Source: Paludibacterium paludis
Lineage (GTDB): Bacteria; Pseudomonadota; Gammaproteobacteria; Burkholderiales; Chromobacteriaceae
Assembly (NCBI RefSeq): GCF_018802605.1
Contig: NZ_CP069161.1
Coordinates: 310,001 to 374,000, forward strand
Reading direction: 5' to 3'
DNA: 64,000 nt
Of the stretch, positions 44,023 to 55,169 are shown in pieces. How positions within the stretch are numbered: the stretch's first letter is position 1; every line of letters begins with the position of its first letter. Made by a program: the position numbers and the translations under genes. The notes under the pieces are model-generated. The model was not told where the DNA came from and did no database searches. It was given only the letters and a program-made list of their open reading frames with translations.

Positions 44023-45645
44023 ATGGCCATGACTGACGTGCAGCACGCGCCGGCGCATCACAAGCCCTCGGGCCTGTCGCGCTGGCTGATGGCGACCAAC
44101 CACAAGGATATCGGCACGATGTACCTGTGGTTTTCGTTTGTGATGTTCATTTCGGGCGGCATCATGGCGCTGGGCATCCGCGCCGAACTGTTCCGGCCCG
44201 GCATGCAGTTTTTCGCGCCGGAACTGTTCAACCAGCTCACCACGCTGCACGGGCTGGTGATGATCTTCGGCGCGATCATGCCGGCCTTCACCGGGCTGGC
44301 CAACTGGATGCTGCCGCTGATGATCGGCGCGCCCGACATGGCGTTCGCCCGGATGAACAACTGGAGCTTCTGGCTGCTTCCTCCGGCGGCCCTGTTGCTG
44401 ATGCTGTCCTTCCTGGTGCCGGGCGGAGCCGCCGCCGGCGGCTGGACGCTCTACGCGCCGCTGTCCACGCAGATGGGGATCGGGATGGACATGACCATCT
44501 TCGCGATCCACATCATGGGGATCAGCTCGGTGATGGGCTCGATCAACATCATCGTGACCGTGCTGAACCTGCGCGCCCCTGGCATGTCCATGATGAAAAT
44601 GCCGATGTTCGCCTGGGCCAGCCTGATCACCGCCTTCCTGATCATCGCCGTGATGCCGGTGCTGGCCGGCGTGGTGACCATGGTGCTGACCGACCGCCAC
44701 TTCGGTACGCACTTTTTCAACGCGGCCGGTGGCGGGGATCCGATCCTGTACCAGCACATCTTCTGGTTCTTCGGTCATCCGGAGGTGTATATCATGGCGC
44801 TGCCGGCCTTCGGCATCATCAGCCAGGTGATCCCGACCTTCTGTCGCAAACCGTTGTTCGGCTATACCTCCATGGTCTACGCCACCGCCTCGATCGCGGT
44901 GCTGTCCTTCATCGTCTGGGCGCACCACATGTTCGTGACGGGGCTGCCGGCCACCGTCCAGCTGTTCTTCATGTACGCGACGATGCTCATCGCGGTGCCC
45001 ACCGGCGTGAAGGTGTTCAACTGGGTCGCCACCATGTGGGAAGGGGCGATGACGCTCGAAACCCCGATGCTTTTCGCTATCGGCTTCATTCTGTTGTTCA
45101 CCATCGGCGGCCTGTCCGGCGTGACGCTGTCGGTGGCGTCGCTGGACATCCAGTTGCACGGTACCTACTACGTCGTGGCGCATTTTCATTATGTGCTGGT
45201 GGCCGGCGCCCTGTTTTCGCTGTTTTCGGCGATCTACTACTGGTTCCCGAAAATGACCGGACGCATGTACCACGAAGGATTGGGCAAACTGCACTTCTGG
45301 TGGTCGATGGTCTGGTTCAACGTCACCTTCTTCCCGATGCATTTCCTTGGCCTCGCCGGCATGCCGCGGCGTATTCCCGACTATGCGCTGCAATTTACCG
45401 AGTTCAACAGCATCGCCACGGTGGGCGCGTTCTGTTTCGGCCTCGGGCAACTGATCTTCCTTTACAACATCCTGACGAGCCTCAAGCGCGGCCGGCCCGC
45501 GCCCGAACTGCCCTGGGAAGGGGCCAGGACACTGGAGTGGAAGATTCCCACCCCGGCTCCCTACCACTCGTTCGCCGAGGCGCCGCAGGTGGAGGCCGGG
45601 CACAACGGCGACATCCTGTCGATGACGGGCGGCAAGCACCATTAG
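44023..45645 (+). CDS. coxA: Cytochrome c oxidase subunit I
   Basis: A 540-residue, 12-helix catalytic subunit that holds heme a and the heme a3-CuB centre and reduces O2 while pumping protons. Marks include NHKDIGTMYLWF, the heme a ligand region TTLHGLVMIFG, WFFGHPEVYIMALPAFG (CuB His and cross-linked Tyr), FIVWAHHMFVTG and GTYYVVAHFHYVL. GHPEVY shows the type A proton channel glutamate. The ATG at 44023 has GGAGGATC upstream. Confidence 0.97.
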   Translation: MAMTDVQHAPAHHKPSGLSRWLMATNHKDIGTMYLWFSFVMFISGGIMALGIRAELFRPGMQFFAPELFNQLTTLHGLVMIFGAIMPAFTGLANWMLPLMIGAPDMAFARMNNWSFWLLPPAALLLMLSFLVPGGAAAGGWTLYAPLSTQMGIGMDMTIFAIHIMGISSVMGSINIIVTVLNLRAPGMSMMKMPMFAWASLITAFLIIAVMPVLAGVVTMVLTDRHFGTHFFNAAGGGDPILYQHIFWFFGHPEVYIMALPAFGIISQVIPTFCRKPLFGYTSMVYATASIAVLSFIVWAHHMFVTGLPATVQLFFMYATMLIAVPTGVKVFNWVATMWEGAMTLETPMLFAIGFILLFTIGGLSGVTLSVASLDIQLHGTYYVVAHFHYVLVAGALFSLFSAIYYWFPKMTGRMYHEGLGKLHFWWSMVWFNVTFFPMHFLGLAGMPRRIPDYALQFTEFNSIATVGAFCFGLGQLIFLYNILTSLKRGRPAPELPWEGARTLEWKIPTPAPYHSFAEAPQVEAGHNGDILSMTGGKHH

Positions 45646-45655
45646 GGAGCGCGCC

Positions 45656-46195
45656 ATGAAAACCGCGCCGCAAGCGAACCGGACCTTGCTCATCAAATTG
45701 GCGGTGATCGCCACCGGCATGTTCGGGTTCGCTTACGCGCTCATTCCGCTGTACCGGGCATTTTGCGATGCCACCGAACTGAACCAGGTGGTCAGGCGGG
45801 ATCGGATCGGTCCGGACGGCGAGGCCGGCCTGCCGCCTCCTGCCGAGGTGAGAATGGTGTTCGACGCGACGGTGCAGCCGGGACTGCCCTGGGTTGTGCG
45901 TCCGGTGACGCGCCAATTGACAGCGCGGACCGGCGAATTCGTGAAAGTGGAATACGACATTACCAACGCCAGCCAGCGCGAAGTGGTCGGACAGGCGATT
46001 CCCCGCTATCTGCCCGCGGCGGCCGGGGAGTATGTCAAGAAACTCGATTGTTTTTGTTTTCGCCAGCAGCGTTTCAAGCCGGGAGAGACGCGGCGCTTTC
46101 CGGTGGTGTTCGTGATCGACCGGACACTGCCGGCGTCGGTCGGGGAAATCACCCTCGCCTACACGGTGTTCGACGTGCCGGGGAGCGGGCAATGA
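45656..46195 (+). CDS. ctaG: Cytochrome c oxidase assembly protein CtaG/Cox11
   Basis: A 179-residue copper chaperone that delivers copper to the CuB site of subunit I. It has one N-terminal membrane helix (LLIKLAVIATGMFGFAYALIPLYRAF) and a periplasmic Ig-like domain. The copper-binding motif is CFCF in KKLDCFCFRQQRFKPGE. It follows coxA by 10 bp and overlaps the next small gene. Confidence 0.95.
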   Translation: MKTAPQANRTLLIKLAVIATGMFGFAYALIPLYRAFCDATELNQVVRRDRIGPDGEAGLPPPAEVRMVFDATVQPGLPWVVRPVTRQLTARTGEFVKVEYDITNASQREVVGQAIPRYLPAAAGEYVKKLDCFCFRQQRFKPGETRRFPVVFVIDRTLPASVGEITLAYTVFDVPGSGQ

Positions 46196-46386
46196 CAGGC
46201 GTGTGGCGAGCCATTGGCGCGGTGCTGTCGGCGTTTTTCGGCGTGCGCAAATCCGGTGCCGCCGCCCGCGACGTCCGGCTGCCTGTCTGGCAGATCGCCG
46301 TGGGGGTGATCGTACTGCTCGGGGGCTTCATCGCCGTTTTGCTGTTTGTGGTGTCATGGGCCGTGCGCAACGCCGCGGTCGGCTAA
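46192..46386 (+). CDS. Small DUF2970-type membrane protein in cox operon
   Basis: A 64-residue protein. A short amphipathic N-terminus (MTGVWRAIGAVLSAFFGVRK) is followed by a single membrane helix (VWQIAVGVIVLLGGFIAVLL). Small DUF2970 proteins commonly sit between ctaG and coxC in betaproteobacteria. Its ATG overlaps the ctaG stop and coxC follows after 13 bp. A role in oxidase assembly is inferred from position only. Confidence 0.75.
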   Translation: MTGVWRAIGAVLSAFFGVRKSGAAARDVRLPVWQIAVGVIVLLGGFIAVLLFVVSWAVRNAAVG

Positions 46387-46399
46387 GAGGAGTCAAGGC

Positions 46400-47260
46400 A
46401 TGGAATCGACGCATCAGGAACAGACGCATTATTACGTCCCGGCTCCCTCGCGCTGGCCGATGGTGGGCGCGGTCGCCCTGTTTTTCCTGGGGCTGGGCGC
46501 GGCTTTCGCCGTCAATGGCAAATTCCCCGGCGCGATCCTGCTCGGCGTCGGGACGCTGATCCTCGTTGGTATGCTGTTCGGCTGGTTCGGCGACGTGATC
46601 CGGGAAAGTCTGCATGGCAGTTATCACGGCAAGGAGGACAGTTCCTTCCGTTGGGGGATGGGGTGGTTCATTTTTTCCGAGGTGATGTTCTTCGCCGCGT
46701 TTTTCGGCGCGCTGTTCTATGTCCGGGTCATCTCGGTGCCGACGCTGGGAGATCTGGATTACAAGCTCCTGTATCCGGATTTCACCGCGTCGTGGCCGCT
46801 GTCGACCGGGCCGGGCATCACGGCGCGCTACGGCGCGATGGAAGCCGCCGGCCTGCCCTTGCTCAATACGCTGATCCTCTTGTCCTCGGGCGTGACCGTG
46901 ACCGTCGCGCATTGGGGGCTGCTGCGGGAGCGGCGCGGCCAACTGGTGGGCGGACTCGCGGCGACGGTGCTGTTGGGCGCGGGCTTTCTGGTGCTGCAGG
47001 CCGTCGAATACCGGCATGCGCTGACCGAACTGAACCTGTCGCTGGGGTCGGGGGCCTATGGCATGACGTTTTACATGCTGACCGGTTTTCACGGTATGCA
47101 CGTCCTGCTGGGAACCCTGATGTTGTCCGTGATCACCATCCGGGCCGCGCGAGGCCATTTCGGCCCGACGCGCCATTTCGCGTTCGAGGCGGTGGCCTGG
47201 TACTGGCATTTCGTCGACGTGGTATGGCTGCTGTTGTTCGTCTTCGTGTACTGGATCTGA
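46400..47260 (+). CDS. coxC: Cytochrome c oxidase subunit III
   Basis: A 286-residue, seven-helix subunit that stabilises the oxidase. Typical stretches are FRWGMGWFIFSEVMFFAAFFGALFY, FYMLTGFHGMHVLLG and AWYWHFVDVVWLLLFVFVYW. The ATG at 46400 follows AAGAGGAG. The end of the gene directly abuts the stop codon of a small gene on the opposite strand. Confidence 0.96.
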   Translation: MESTHQEQTHYYVPAPSRWPMVGAVALFFLGLGAAFAVNGKFPGAILLGVGTLILVGMLFGWFGDVIRESLHGSYHGKEDSSFRWGMGWFIFSEVMFFAAFFGALFYVRVISVPTLGDLDYKLLYPDFTASWPLSTGPGITARYGAMEAAGLPLLNTLILLSSGVTVTVAHWGLLRERRGQLVGGLAATVLLGAGFLVLQAVEYRHALTELNLSLGSGAYGMTFYMLTGFHGMHVLLGTLMLSVITIRAARGHFGPTRHFAFEAVAWYWHFVDVVWLLLFVFVYWI

Positions 47261-47458
47261 TCACAGATGGTGCGGCCGCCACCAGCCGCACAGGGCGCCG
47301 ACCACGAGGAGCAGAAACAGCCCGATGGACAGACCGACCCTGACGGTGAGGGAGCGCACGGCACGGGTCGGATCCCCGCCGGGGCGCAAGACGGCGCTCA
47401 GCCCGCGGAACAGGATCAGGATGATGCCCAGAAGCAACAACAGGACAAGGATTTTCAT
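47261..47458 (-). CDS. Twin-transmembrane small protein (DUF2909-like)
   Basis: A 65-residue protein with two hydrophobic helices (ILVLLLLLGIILILFRGLSAVL and GLSIGLFLLLVVGALCGWW) joined by a basic loop. It fits the twin-transmembrane DUF2909 pattern, which is nearly always next to SURF1 in betaproteobacterial cox loci, on the opposite strand. Its start codon overlaps the start region of the SURF1 gene. Function unknown; likely oxidase-related. Confidence 0.8.
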   Translation of the reverse strand: MKILVLLLLLGIILILFRGLSAVLRPGGDPTRAVRSLTVRVGLSIGLFLLLVVGALCGWWRPHHL

Positions 47459-47474
47459 GGCGGGGACCTCGCGA

Positions 47475-48170
47475 ATGGGTTCCGTATCGCCGGCGGCAGC
47501 TCGAACGACGTTTTTTCAGAATAGATCGTGGATGGGGGTTTTGCTGCTGGCGATGGCTCTGTTGCCCTTCTTTCTGTCGGCGTGGCAGTGGCGCCGCGCC
47601 GAAGCGCGGACGGCCGCCCTCGCGGCCTACGACGCGGCGGCACGCCGTGCCCCTGTGCCCGTGCTTTCGCTGCCGGCGGAGCATTTGCCGCAAGGCGAGC
47701 GTGTCAGTTTGGCCGGGCCGGTCGTTGGAGCCCCCGCCTGGCTCGACAATGTCACGCTGAATGAGCGCCATGGCGCGCTGTTGCTCTATCCGGTCCGTCT
47801 GGCGGACCATTCCATCATCCTGGTCGCGCCAGGGTGGGTGGAGACGGGCCGTCCGATCGCTCTGCCGCCGCTGCCCGCGGCGTTGACCGGACGCTGGGTC
47901 GGCGTCCCGCGCCACTTCACCTTGCCTGGCGCGGTGGCGGGCAGTTCGGGGCGGGTCGACGCGCTGGATGCGCACGAGTTGTCCCGGCGCCTGGGCGGCG
48001 TGGTTCGTCCGGGTGTGGTGGCGCTCGACGCGGCTCCCGCTCCGTTAGCGACGTGGTCGCCGCGCCCGCCCTATGATCCCTCCCGCCATGCGGGCTACGC
48101 GCTGCAATGGTTGTTGATGGGCGGCTGCCTCATGGCCGCCGGTTTTTACCGCTTGAGGAGACGCGCATGA
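47475..48170 (+). CDS. SURF1/Shy1 family oxidase biogenesis protein
   Basis: A protein of about 231 residues involved in heme a insertion into subunit I. An N-terminal helix (WMGVLLLAMALLPFFLSAWQWRR) and a C-terminal helix (GYALQWLLMGGCLMAAGFY) flank the periplasmic domain, which has LLYPVRLADHSIILVAPGWV. The start is uncertain: ATG 47457, ATG 47475 and ATG 47532 are all in frame. None has a strong ribosome site, and the first overlaps the divergent small gene. I use 47475. Confidence 0.85.
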   Translation: MGSVSPAAARTTFFQNRSWMGVLLLAMALLPFFLSAWQWRRAEARTAALAAYDAAARRAPVPVLSLPAEHLPQGERVSLAGPVVGAPAWLDNVTLNERHGALLLYPVRLADHSIILVAPGWVETGRPIALPPLPAALTGRWVGVPRHFTLPGAVAGSSGRVDALDAHELSRRLGGVVRPGVVALDAAPAPLATWSPRPPYDPSRHAGYALQWLLMGGCLMAAGFYRLRRRA

Positions 48171-48703
48171 AAAGTCTTTCCGCCGAAGAGTCCGACGTCT
48201 GGTCGGCGCGCCGGCGCGATGGCCGGCTTTTGCTGGTGCTGCTCACGCTATTGTGCCTGGCGCCCGTGCTGGCGGCCTGGTGGGTGATCCGGGCGGAGCC
48301 GCCGCGAGGCGGCAAATCGTACGGCACCTTGCTCACCGTCCGACCGTTCGAGGCCGCTCGGCTCGCGGGGTGGCCGACGGGCAAATGGGTGCTGCTCACC
48401 CGCGAAGGTCCGGACTGCGCGACGGCTTGCCGGTCCTTGCGCCACACCGTCGGGCAGATCCGCACGGCGCTCGGGGAAGCCGCTTCCCGTACCGTTGTGG
48501 TGCGTCTGGTCGACGGCCGGGCGGCGCGCGCTGACGCCGGCGAACTGGCCGGAGCCGGCGTGCCGCTGCCGGCCGTCGACAGCGGGTTCATGCTGGTCGA
48601 CCCGCTGGGTAATCAGGTGATGTTTTATCCGGCTTCGGCCGAGCCGCGCCGGGTGATGGGCGAAATCGGCCATCTTCTGAAAACCAACAACGGATTGGGC
48701 TGA
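48167..48703 (+). CDS. SCO1-like thioredoxin-fold membrane protein of cox operon
   Basis: A 178-residue protein with one N-terminal helix (LLLVLLTLLCLAPVLAAWWVI). Its periplasmic domain has a CxxxC pair in PDCATACRSLRHTVGQI, placed as in SCO copper chaperones (CPDVC), but without an evident third histidine ligand. Similar genes sit between SURF1 and ctaA in other betaproteobacteria. It may reduce the CuA cysteines or help hold copper. ATGA overlap with the SURF1 stop couples translation. Confidence 0.72.
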   Translation: MKSLSAEESDVWSARRRDGRLLLVLLTLLCLAPVLAAWWVIRAEPPRGGKSYGTLLTVRPFEAARLAGWPTGKWVLLTREGPDCATACRSLRHTVGQIRTALGEAASRTVVVRLVDGRAARADAGELAGAGVPLPAVDSGFMLVDPLGNQVMFYPASAEPRRVMGEIGHLLKTNNGLG

Positions 48704-48704
48704 C

Positions 48705-49703
48705 ATGAAAACTCTGGTGGCGCTGGCCCTGCTGCTCGCGGCGCTTGTGGTGCCGTTGGGCGCGTATGTCCGCTTGTCCGATGCGGGTCTGGGCTGTCCT
48801 GACTGGCCGCTGTGCTACGGCAAGGTTTCCCCCCATCATGCGCGCGAGGCCATCGCCCGCGACGAGGCGCTCATGCCGCACGGGCCGGTGACTCAGGCCA
48901 AGGCCTGGAAGGAAATGGCGCACCGCTATGCCGCGGCGTCGCTTGGCGTGCTGATTCTCGCCGTCGCGGCGCTGGCGTGGAAGAAACGGCGTGACCGCGC
49001 CGCGGCTTCCTCCCTGCTCGCGCTGGTGGCGGTTCAGGGCATGCTCGGCATGTGGACCGTCACCTTGCTGCTCAAACCGGCCATCGTCACGGCGCATCTG
49101 GCCGGCGGCATGCTGACGGTGGCCGCGCTGGCGGTGATGTTCGCCGCGCGGCGTCTGCCGCCGGTCGGCCTGCCGGCCGGACGGGTGTTCGCGGTGCGGT
49201 GTCTGGCCGTGCTGGTGTTCTGCCAGATTCTCTCGGGCGGCTGGGTGTCCACCAACTACGCCGCGCTCGCCTGCGAAGGGTTCCCGTTGTGTTCCGGCAC
49301 GGCATGGCCCGACTGGCGACCGGATGGCGCCTTCCACATCTGGCGCGAGCTCGGAGAATCGCCCGATGGCACGCTTTTGCCGTTCTCCGCGCTGGTCGCC
49401 ATTCACTGGACGCACCGCTTGCTCGCCCTGGCCGTCGCGGCGTTGACGCTGGCCGTCCTGATCCTGTGCCGGCGGGAGGCGGGGCTGCGGCCGCATCTGG
49501 CGTGGCTCGCCGCGGTGCTGCTCGTGCAAGTATCGCTGGGCATCGGCAATGTGCTGCTGCGCCTGCCCTTGCCGCTGGCGGTGGCTCACAACGCCGGCGC
49601 GATGTGTCTGTTCGCTGTGACCGCGCTGCTCGCCGCCAGGGTTCGTTCCCGCGTTCGTATAGCGGATCCGTGTCAAGAAAGGGGAACCTCGTGGCAATCC
49701 TGA
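48705..49703 (+). CDS. ctaA: Heme A synthase (COX15/CtaA)
   Basis: A 332-residue, eight-helix membrane enzyme that oxidises the C8 methyl of heme O to give heme A. Duplicated four-helix bundles each carry conserved histidines ([65 protein letters not shown]). [19 protein letters not shown] is the hallmark N-terminus. It supplies the oxidase encoded upstream. Confidence 0.94.
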   Translation: MKTLVALALLLAALVVPLGAYVRLSDAGLGCPDWPLCYGKVSPHHAREAIARDEALMPHGPVTQAKAWKEMAHRYAAASLGVLILAVAALAWKKRRDRAAASSLLALVAVQGMLGMWTVTLLLKPAIVTAHLAGGMLTVAALAVMFAARRLPPVGLPAGRVFAVRCLAVLVFCQILSGGWVSTNYAALACEGFPLCSGTAWPDWRPDGAFHIWRELGESPDGTLLPFSALVAIHWTHRLLALAVAALTLAVLILCRREAGLRPHLAWLAAVLLVQVSLGIGNVLLRLPLPLAVAHNAGAMCLFAVTALLAARVRSRVRIADPCQERGTSWQS

Positions 49704-50584
49704 TCCGAACCGATTCGCGCCAGCGCACCCGCGCCCTGATCGCGGTGGCCAAACCCCGTGTCGTGCTGCTGATCGTGTTTTGCGCGGTGATCGGCATGTT
49801 TCTTGCCGTGCCCGGCATTCCCGACCCCGCCGTGGTGATTCCCGCCACACTCGGCATCGGGCTGGTCGCGAGCGCCGCCGCGATGATCAACTGTCTGGTC
49901 GAGCGCGGAGTGGACGCGCGCATGAAGCGCACGGCCTGGCGCGCCACGGCGCGCGGCGAGGTGGGCGCCGGTGAAACCCTGGCCGCGGCGATGCTCGCCG
50001 GCGGACTCGGCATGCTGCTGTTGATCCAGGTGAACGCCCTGACCGCCTGGCTGACGCTGGGCACGTTCGTTGGCTACGCCGTCGTCTATACTGTGCTGCT
50101 CAAGCCGAACACCCCGCAGAATATCGTGATCGGGGGAGCCAGCGGAGCGATGCCGCCGCTGCTCGGCTGGGTGGCGATGACAGGCTCGGTCGATAGCATG
50201 GCGCTCGCCCTGTTCCTGATCATCTACGCGTGGACGCCCCCGCACTTCTGGGCGCTGGCCCTGTACCGGCGCGACGATTATGCCAAAGCCGGCTTGCCGA
50301 TGTTGCCGGTCACCCATGGCGAGCGGTTCACCACCCTGTCCATCGTGCTGTACACCTGCCTGCTGACCGGAACGACGTTGCTGCCGCTGGCGCTCGGCGC
50401 GTCGGGCCTGATTTATCTTGCCGGTTCGGCGCTGCTCAATGGCCGGTTCCTGTGGCTTGCCCTGCGCCTCCATGCTCAGTATGCTGACGCCTTGGCGCGC
50501 AAGGTGTTCGGGTGGTCCATCCTGTACCTGACATGGCTGTTCGCCGTTTTGCTTGTCGACCACTACTGGCGAATACCGCTCTAG
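49691..50584 (+). CDS. ctaB: Protoheme IX farnesyltransferase (heme O synthase)
   Basis: A 297-residue polytopic UbiA-type prenyltransferase that farnesylates heme B to heme O. The first acidic motif appears as [16 protein letters not shown], in which Glu replaces the first Asp of the usual DxxxD. The second conserved loop is [32 protein letters not shown] and [16 protein letters not shown] are also typical. Start is GTG at 49691 with GGGGAA upstream; the gene overlaps ctaA by 13 bp. Confidence 0.94.
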   Translation: MAILIRTDSRQRTRALIAVAKPRVVLLIVFCAVIGMFLAVPGIPDPAVVIPATLGIGLVASAAAMINCLVERGVDARMKRTAWRATARGEVGAGETLAAAMLAGGLGMLLLIQVNALTAWLTLGTFVGYAVVYTVLLKPNTPQNIVIGGASGAMPPLLGWVAMTGSVDSMALALFLIIYAWTPPHFWALALYRRDDYAKAGLPMLPVTHGERFTTLSIVLYTCLLTGTTLLPLALGASGLIYLAGSALLNGRFLWLALRLHAQYADALARKVFGWSILYLTWLFAVLLVDHYWRIPL

Positions 50585-50589
50585 ATACC

Positions 50590-51183
50590 ATGCCCTCTTT
50601 GCTCAAACGGCTCGCAGTCCCTGCTCTCCTGATCGCGCTGGCCGCTTGCGGCCGCCATGAAACGCCTCCTCCCGCCTCCTTCAAGGGCACCGACATCTCC
50701 GGCGCGTCGTTCGGCGGGGATTTCTCCCTGACGGCGCACAACGGCGAACGCAAGAGCTTGTCCGACTTCAAGGGCAAAGCCGTGGCGCTCTTCTTCGGTT
50801 ATACCCATTGCCCCGACGTCTGTCCGACGACGATGCTCGAGTATGCCGCGGTGACGAAAAGCCTGGGGCGCGACGCGCAAAAGCTCCAGGTTCTGTTCGT
50901 GACCGTGGACCCCGAGCGGGATACCCGCGAGGTGCTGGCCGGGTACGTGCCGCATTTCGATCCGGCTTTTCTCGGCATGACCGGTTCGCGCGCGCAAGTG
51001 GACGAGGTGATGTCCCGATTTCGCATCGTGGCGCAACGCGTGGCCGTGCCGGGTGGCGGGTACTCCGTCGACCACAGCGCGGGATCCTACCTGTTCGATC
51101 CTGAAGGCAGATTGCGGGTCTACGAGCCTTACGCGACGCCTTCGGCATCACTGACCCATGATATTCGGGAGCTGTTACGCTAG
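50590..51183 (+). CDS. sco: SCO1/SenC copper chaperone lipoprotein
   Basis: A 197-residue periplasmic thioredoxin-fold protein that delivers copper to CuA of subunit II. The lipobox is LIALAACG near residue 20. Copper ligands are CPDVC in FGYTHCPDVCPTTM and the His in SVDHSAGSYLF. It is the last gene of the cox operon, 5 bp after ctaB. Confidence 0.94.
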   Translation: MPSLLKRLAVPALLIALAACGRHETPPPASFKGTDISGASFGGDFSLTAHNGERKSLSDFKGKAVALFFGYTHCPDVCPTTMLEYAAVTKSLGRDAQKLQVLFVTVDPERDTREVLAGYVPHFDPAFLGMTGSRAQVDEVMSRFRIVAQRVAVPGGGYSVDHSAGSYLFDPEGRLRVYEPYATPSASLTHDIRELLR

Positions 51184-51229
51184 AATACCCATGAATACTA
51201 CCTGCTCCACACATTGAGAGTCCTGCATC

Positions 51230-51991
51230 GTGAGTGAAGAAAAACGTCCCGGCGGCACGTCCGGATCCGGCCCGCTGGACCTGGCGAAATACACGTTGTC
51301 CTCGCCGCTCGAAATCGCTCATCACCTGAAGGCCATCGCCAATCAGGGGCATATGGTCACGGTGTTCTCCAACAAGGGCAAAACTTTCATCCTGACCCGT
51401 TTTCTCCTGGTCGACCTGAACGCAAAAACGCTGGTGTTCGACTGGGGCTCGGATCCGGCGACCAATCAGCAGATGCTCGCCAGCGAGCGCAACGTATTCG
51501 TCTGCTCTCCCGATGGCGTGAAAACCCAGTTCATCACCGGCCAGGCCCGGCAGATCGATTACGAGGGCAGGCCGGCTTTCGAGGTGGCGCTGCCGGAGCA
51601 GGTCATCAAGCTGCAGCGCCGGGAGTTTTTCCGGATCAGAACGCCGGTCGGCAATCCCATCATGTGCCATGTCGCCGACTATCCGGATGCGCCGCTTGAT
51701 TTGCAGGTGTTCGACATCAGTCTTGGTGGTCTCGCCCTGTGGCTGCCCGCTCCAACTACGCCGGGCTTCGATCTTGGCCAGCAGTACCAGCGCTGCTCCG
51801 TCGAGCTGCGGCCGTTCGGCCAATTGTCCGGCGCACTGGAAATCCGACATCGACTGCCCGTGACCCTGCGCAATGGCCAGGACGCGGTGCGCATCGGCGC
51901 GACCTTCCTGGGATTGCCCAGCAGCATGGAAAACCTGATCCAGAAATATGTCGGTCAATTAGAAAGGGAGCGGCGGGCGATGATGAGGTAA
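51230..51991 (+). CDS. YcgR-type PilZ domain protein (c-di-GMP flagellar brake-like)
   Basis: A 253-residue cytoplasmic protein. The N-terminal YcgR domain (about 15-120) precedes a C-terminal PilZ domain. Both c-di-GMP contacts are kept: RxxxR in QRREFFRIRTP and the DxSxxG motif in FDISLGGLAL. Proteins of this type slow the flagellar motor or affect EPS when c-di-GMP rises. Start is GTG at 51230. It lies between the cox and his operons and is probably transcribed alone. Confidence 0.88.
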   Translation: MSEEKRPGGTSGSGPLDLAKYTLSSPLEIAHHLKAIANQGHMVTVFSNKGKTFILTRFLLVDLNAKTLVFDWGSDPATNQQMLASERNVFVCSPDGVKTQFITGQARQIDYEGRPAFEVALPEQVIKLQRREFFRIRTPVGNPIMCHVADYPDAPLDLQVFDISLGGLALWLPAPTTPGFDLGQQYQRCSVELRPFGQLSGALEIRHRLPVTLRNGQDAVRIGATFLGLPSSMENLIQKYVGQLERERRAMMR

Positions 51992-52018
51992 TTGCCCGTG
52001 CATCGGCGGTTTCATGCG

Positions 52019-52047
52019 TTTGCAGTATGACAGTTTTCGGGTATGCT
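52019..52047 (+). promoter_or_regulatory. Candidate promoter of the his operon
   Basis: TTGCAG (52019-52024) and TATGCT (52042-52047) are 17 bp apart, ahead of a leader of about 85 nt. A weak hairpin (AACGCC / GGCGTT, 52092-52113) lies in the leader. No histidine-rich leader peptide was found. Confidence 0.35.
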
Positions 52048-52140
52048 TTAACCATTCCCAACCCCTGTTCTTTTTCCCGGGCCGGCGCGTCAACGCCTTG
52101 ATAAATCGGCGTTTTGCATCCGGTTCGCGTAGCGACCGCC

Positions 52141-52793
52141 ATGACGTTGACTATAGCCCTGTCCAAAGGGCGCATCTTTGAAGAAACCCTGCCGCTGCTG
52201 TCGGCGGCCGGCATCGTACCCGCCGAAGATCCGGACGCCTCCCGCAAACTGATCATCGACACCAATCATCCCGATGTGCGTCTCGTCATCGTCCGGGCCT
52301 CGGATGTGCCTACCTATGTGCAATACGGCGCCGCGGATCTGGGCATCGCCGGACGGGATGTGCTGATCGAGCATGGCGGCTCGGGACTTTACCATCCGCT
52401 GGATCTGGACATCGCCCGCTGCCGCATGATGGTGGCGGCGCCCGAAGGCTTCGATTACGAAGCCGCGGTTCGTCATGGCGCGCGCCTGAAGGTGGCCACC
52501 AAATATCCCCGCATCGCCCGCGAACACTTCGCCCGCAAGGGCGTCCACGTCGATATCATCAAGCTGTACGGCTCGATGGAACTCGCCCCGCTGGTGGGGC
52601 TCTCCGATGTGATCGTGGACCTGGTGTCGACCGGCGGCACGCTCAGAGCCAACAAGCTGGCGGCTGTCGAGCACATTCTCGATATCAGTTCGCGTCTCGT
52701 GGTCAATCAGGCCGCGCTCAAACTCAAGCACGATGCCATTCAGCCCGTGCTCGACGCCTTCGCCCGCGTGGTGGGCGAGGCTCCACGGAGGTA

Positions 52794-52794
<1 letters not shown>
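52141..52794 (+). CDS. hisG: ATP phosphoribosyltransferase catalytic subunit, short form
   Basis: A 217-residue first enzyme of histidine synthesis, joining ATP and [22 protein letters not shown] and [15 protein letters not shown] are typical, as is the PRPP loop [14 protein letters not shown]. It lacks the C-terminal regulatory domain, so the short form needs HisZ, which is not in this window. It is first in hisGDCBHAFIE. Confidence 0.96.
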
Positions 52795-54092
<1,298 letters not shown>

Positions 54093-54098
54093 GCACGC

Positions 54099-55169
54099 AT
54101 GAAGCAGCCCGTCGACCAATTGATCCGCCCCGACATCCTGGCCATGAAAGCCTATCCCGTCGCCGATGCGGCGGGCTTCATCAAGCTCGATGCCATGGAG
54201 AACCCCTGGCGACTGTCCGAAAGCCTGCTGGCCGAACTTGGGAGCCTGCTGGCCGAAGCGCATATCAACCGCTATCCGGATCCCGCCGGCGGCGGGCTGA
54301 AGGAGATGCTGCGGGTGACCGCCGGCATTCCCGCCGGCGCGGACATCCTGCTGGGCAACGGCTCGGATGAGCTGATCACCCTGATCACCCAGGCCCTGGC
54401 CCGCCCCGGCGCGACCGTGATGGCCCTGGAGCCATCCTTTGTCATGTACCGGCTCAATGCGGTGTTTTCCCGGGTGAACTATGTGGGCGTGCCGCTCAAC
54501 CAGGACTTCTCGCTGAACCTGCCCGTGTTGCTCGATGCGATCGCCAAGAATCAGCCCGCGGTGATTTTTCTGGCGTATCCGAACAATCCGACCGGCAACC
54601 GGTACGCGCGGGAGGATGTGCTGGCGGTGCTCGAAACGGCGCGCGGCCTGGTGGTGATCGACGAGGCCTACGGGCCGTTCGCCGACGACAGCTTCATGAG
54701 TCTTGCCGGCAGCATGGACAACCTGATCGTGATGCGCACCCTCTCCAAGGTCGGCCTTGCCGGCATCCGTCTGGGGTATGCCGCCGGGCAACCCGACTGG
54801 ATCCATGAGCTGGACAAGGTGAGGGCACCCTATAATGTCAATGTGCTCACCCAGATCACCGCGCGTTTCGCGCTGACCCACTCGGGGGTGTTCGAGGAGC
54901 AGGCCTCGCAGCTGCGCAAGGAACGGAGTCATCTGGCCGAGGCGTTGTCGGCCTATCCCGGTGTCACGGTCTATCCCAGCGAGGCCAACTTCCTGACGAT
55001 GCGCCTGCCCGACGCCGATCTCTTGTATGCCTGGCTCAAGAGCCGCCGCATTCTGATCAAGAATCTGGGCGGCATGCACCCCATGCTGGAGAACTGCCTG
55101 CGCTTTACCGTGGGTTCCCCAGAAGAAAACCGCGCGGTGATCGCCGCGCTCGACGAGTATTTCCAATGA
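54099..55169 (+). CDS. hisC: Histidinol-phosphate aminotransferase
   Basis: A 356-residue PLP-dependent fold type I aminotransferase acting on imidazole acetol phosphate. The PLP lysine is in [15 protein letters not shown], and [21 protein letters not shown] and [10 protein letters not shown] are typical. It starts 6 bp after hisD and overlaps hisB by 4 bp. Confidence 0.95.
   Translation: MKQPVDQLIRPDILAMKAYPVADAAGFIKLDAMENPWRLSESLLAELGSLLAEAHINRYPDPAGGGLKEMLRVTAGIPAGADILLGNGSDELITLITQALARPGATVMALEPSFVMYRLNAVFSRVNYVGVPLNQDFSLNLPVLLDAIAKNQPAVIFLAYPNNPTGNRYAREDVLAVLETARGLVVIDEAYGPFADDSFMSLAGSMDNLIVMRTLSKVGLAGIRLGYAAGQPDWIHELDKVRAPYNVNVLTQITARFALTHSGVFEEQASQLRKERSHLAEALSAYPGVTVYPSEANFLTMRLPDADLLYAWLKSRRILIKNLGGMHPMLENCLRFTVGSPEENRAVIAALDEYFQ

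Noticed and set aside
43912..45720. Long frames overlapping coxA on both strands
   Set aside because: coxA is unmistakable. The others are charged, repetitive shadows (for example HHRADPHDVDREDG) without membrane helices or domains.
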